Positions 62,664 through 64,000 of a stretch of 64,000 nt of DNA are shown one piece after another. Source of the stretch: MRBY01 sp943371005 (GTDB lineage Bacteria > Cyanobacteriota > Cyanobacteriia > Cyanobacteriales > MRBY01); the NCBI GenBank assembly GCA_943371005.1, contig CALRTB020000004.1:1-64000 (forward strand), read 5' to 3'. A program made the translations under genes and the position numbers. The notes under the pieces were generated by a model that was given only the letters and a program-made list of their open reading frames with translations, did not search any database and had not been told where the DNA came from. How positions within the stretch are numbered: position 1 is the first letter of the stretch; the number at the start of each line of letters is the position of its first letter.

Positions 62664-64000
62664 TTATTCAATTCCTTCAATGCGATCTTCAACTTCTTGG
62701 TAAAGCTGTTGGAGACGCTCAAGGTTTTCATCGCTGGTTTCCCAGTAACCCCGACCATTCACTTCAAGAAGAGTGCTGACCATCCGACGGAAGGAATTGG
62801 GGTTCAAATCCATCAGACGCTTACACATTTCCTCGTCCTTAATGAAGGTTTCGTTGGTATCTTCGTAAACCCAGTTGTCTACCGCGTCAGCCGTTGCAGA
62901 CCAGCCCATAGTATTCACCAGACGCTTGGACAGTTCGCGCACCCCTTCATAACCGTGGGAGAGCATGCCCTCGTACCACTTGGGATTGAGCAGTTTTGTC
63001 CGCGCATCGAGGCGTACTGTTTCAGACAGTGTCCGTACTTGAGCGTTGGCGGTGGTGGTGTCAGCAATGTAGGCAGCGGGTTTCTTGCCATCGTCGCGGA
63101 GGGAGGCGATTACCTTAGTGGGATCAGAGTCGAAGTAGTGGGATACATCCGTTAAGCTGATTTCCGAGGAATCAAGGTTCTGGAAGGACACATCAGCTTT
63201 CTTAAGGGAAGATTCAAACACCTTACGGTTTTCGTCCATCACACCGGGATTGTCGGAGTTGAAGGCGAAGGATTTGCGGTTTAGGTACATGTCCTGGAGT
63301 TCTTTTTCTTCTTCCCAAGAACTGTTTTCCACTGCCAAGTTGACGTTAGAAGAGTAGGAACCGGACGCGTTGGAGAAAATGCGAGTCGCGGCTTGGCGAA
63401 TGTTGATGCCCATTTCCTCGGCTTGTTCTAGGGCGTGCTTGCGCACATAGTTCATTTCCAGGGGTTCGTCGGCTTCCGCTGCCATTTTCACGGCTTGATC
63501 GAGTAGGTTCATTTGGTTAATGAACAGGTCACGGAATACGCCAGAACAATTGACGACAACATCGATACGGGGACGACCGAGTTCTTCGAGGGGAATCAGT
63601 TCGAGTTTGTTAACGCGACCGAGGGCATCGGGAACGGGTCTTGCGCCGACCATCCACATGATTTGCGCGAGGGATTCGCCGTAGGTTTTGATGTTGTCGG
63701 TTCCCCAGAGGACACAGGCAATCGTTTCGGGGTAGTTGCCGCCGTTATCGAGTTTTTGCCGTTCAATCAGGCGATCGACGACGACTTTTGCAGATTGGAC
63801 TGCGGCGAGGGTCGGGATCGATTGGGGATCGAGGGCGTGGATATTTTTGCCTGTGGGCAACACGTTAGGATTCCGGATCGGGTCACCACCAGGGCCGGGG
63901 AGAACATATTCCCCTTCGAGGGCTTTGAGCAGCCCGCCGAGTTCTTTGTCGGCGCAAACCTGTTCGAGACAGAATTCAAGGTAGGCAAACAGGGGTTTGA
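62664..64000 (-). CDS. chlH: Magnesium chelatase subunit H, 3' part
   Basis: The reading frame runs off the right edge; about 445 C-terminal codons are present. It has LEGEYVLPGPGGDPIRNP, LPTGKNIHALDPQSIPTLAA, YPETIACVLWGTDNIKTYGES and the ending of cyanobacterial ChlH. ChlH binds protoporphyrin IX and, with ChlI and ChlD, inserts magnesium as the first chlorophyll-specific step. It is closer to canonical ChlH than the 1238-residue paralogue at 38241. Confidence 0.92.
   Translation of the reverse strand, partial: KPLFAYLEFCLEQVCADKELGGLLKALEGEYVLPGPGGDPIRNPNVLPTGKNIHALDPQSIPTLAAVQSAKVVVDRLIERQKLDNGGNYPETIACVLWGTDNIKTYGESLAQIMWMVGARPVPDALGRVNKLELIPLEELGRPRIDVVVNCSGVFRDLFINQMNLLDQAVKMAAEADEPLEMNYVRKHALEQAEEMGINIRQAATRIFSNASGSYSSNVNLAVENSSWEEEKELQDMYLNRKSFAFNSDNPGVMDENRKVFESSLKKADVSFQNLDSSEISLTDVSHYFDSDPTKVIASLRDDGKKPAAYIADTTTANAQVRTLSETVRLDARTKLLNPKWYEGMLSHGYEGVRELSKRLVNTMGWSATADAVDNWVYEDTNETFIKDEEMCKRLMDLNPNSFRRMVSTLLEVNGRGYWETSDENLERLQQLYQEVEDRIEGIE

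Noticed and set aside
1..64000. CRISPR array or phage block
   Set aside because: The only regular repeats are HIP1 octamers and the gene-tail repeats; there is no repeat-spacer pattern and no phage structural gene.

Overview
The window comes from a unicellular cyanobacterium, most likely a marine Synechococcus of the PCC 7002 (Picosynechococcus) type. Evidence: photosystem genes (psaF, psaJ, psb30, btpA), magnesium-chelatase H subunits, rpaB, ycf46, split pntA, several cyanobacterial DUF families, and the very frequent octamer GCGATCGC (HIP1) in genes and spacers. The strain name is an inference. No tRNA, rRNA or CRISPR array was seen.

Layout. (1) 1-2260 is an accessory island: the first codons of a probable IS256-type transposase, a Shedu-like DUF4263 nuclease, a GFA-family protein and a ParD-like/RelE-like toxin-antitoxin pair. 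Two of its genes end inside sequences that look like integron attC sites. A 47-bp repeat that is the 3' end of the neighbouring subtilase gene occurs three times. (2) 2231-20650 is mostly housekeeping: subtilase, pgi, M42 peptidase, glutathione peroxidase, btpA, cysK, radA, rpaB, recJ and psb30. It includes a Uma2 nuclease gene inserted between two copies of the M42 peptidase 3' end, and a frameshifted CAP-domain gene. (3) 20980-23890 is the pnt transhydrogenase operon. (4) 25147-30132 is the conserved rpmH-rnpA-PH-yidC-jag group followed by a DUF177 gene and ycf46. (5) 30900-42000 holds a hybrid histidine kinase with its Hpt partner, a Get3/ArsA-like ATPase, menF and a BchH/CobN-type chelatase subunit. 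(6) 42000-51000 has a ketoacyl synthase, a Na+/H+ antiporter, a TrkA-like protein, recQ, purU, tsaD and psaF-psaJ. (7) 51300-58870 has the DUF3119-DUF3086-plsY cluster, an RND pump with a GerMN lipoprotein, and an FHA protein. (8) 59000-62584 is an AT-rich island: a second Uma2 gene, and a two-gene unit made of an unknown protein and a 732-residue protein that joins a long coiled coil to a complete group-2 sigma-70 factor. (9) The right edge is the 3' part of chlH.

How the parts fit. Most genes serve photosynthesis, pigment synthesis, protein export, redox balance and DNA repair. The accessory layer (Shedu-like, toxin-antitoxin, two Uma2 genes, transposase) sits at the 3' ends of native genes. 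At two separate places a short copy of the native 3' end marks the insert. The strongest candidate for an undescribed system is the coiled-coil sigma fusion with its coupled partner gene; the second is the attC-like cassette array with gene-tail repeats.
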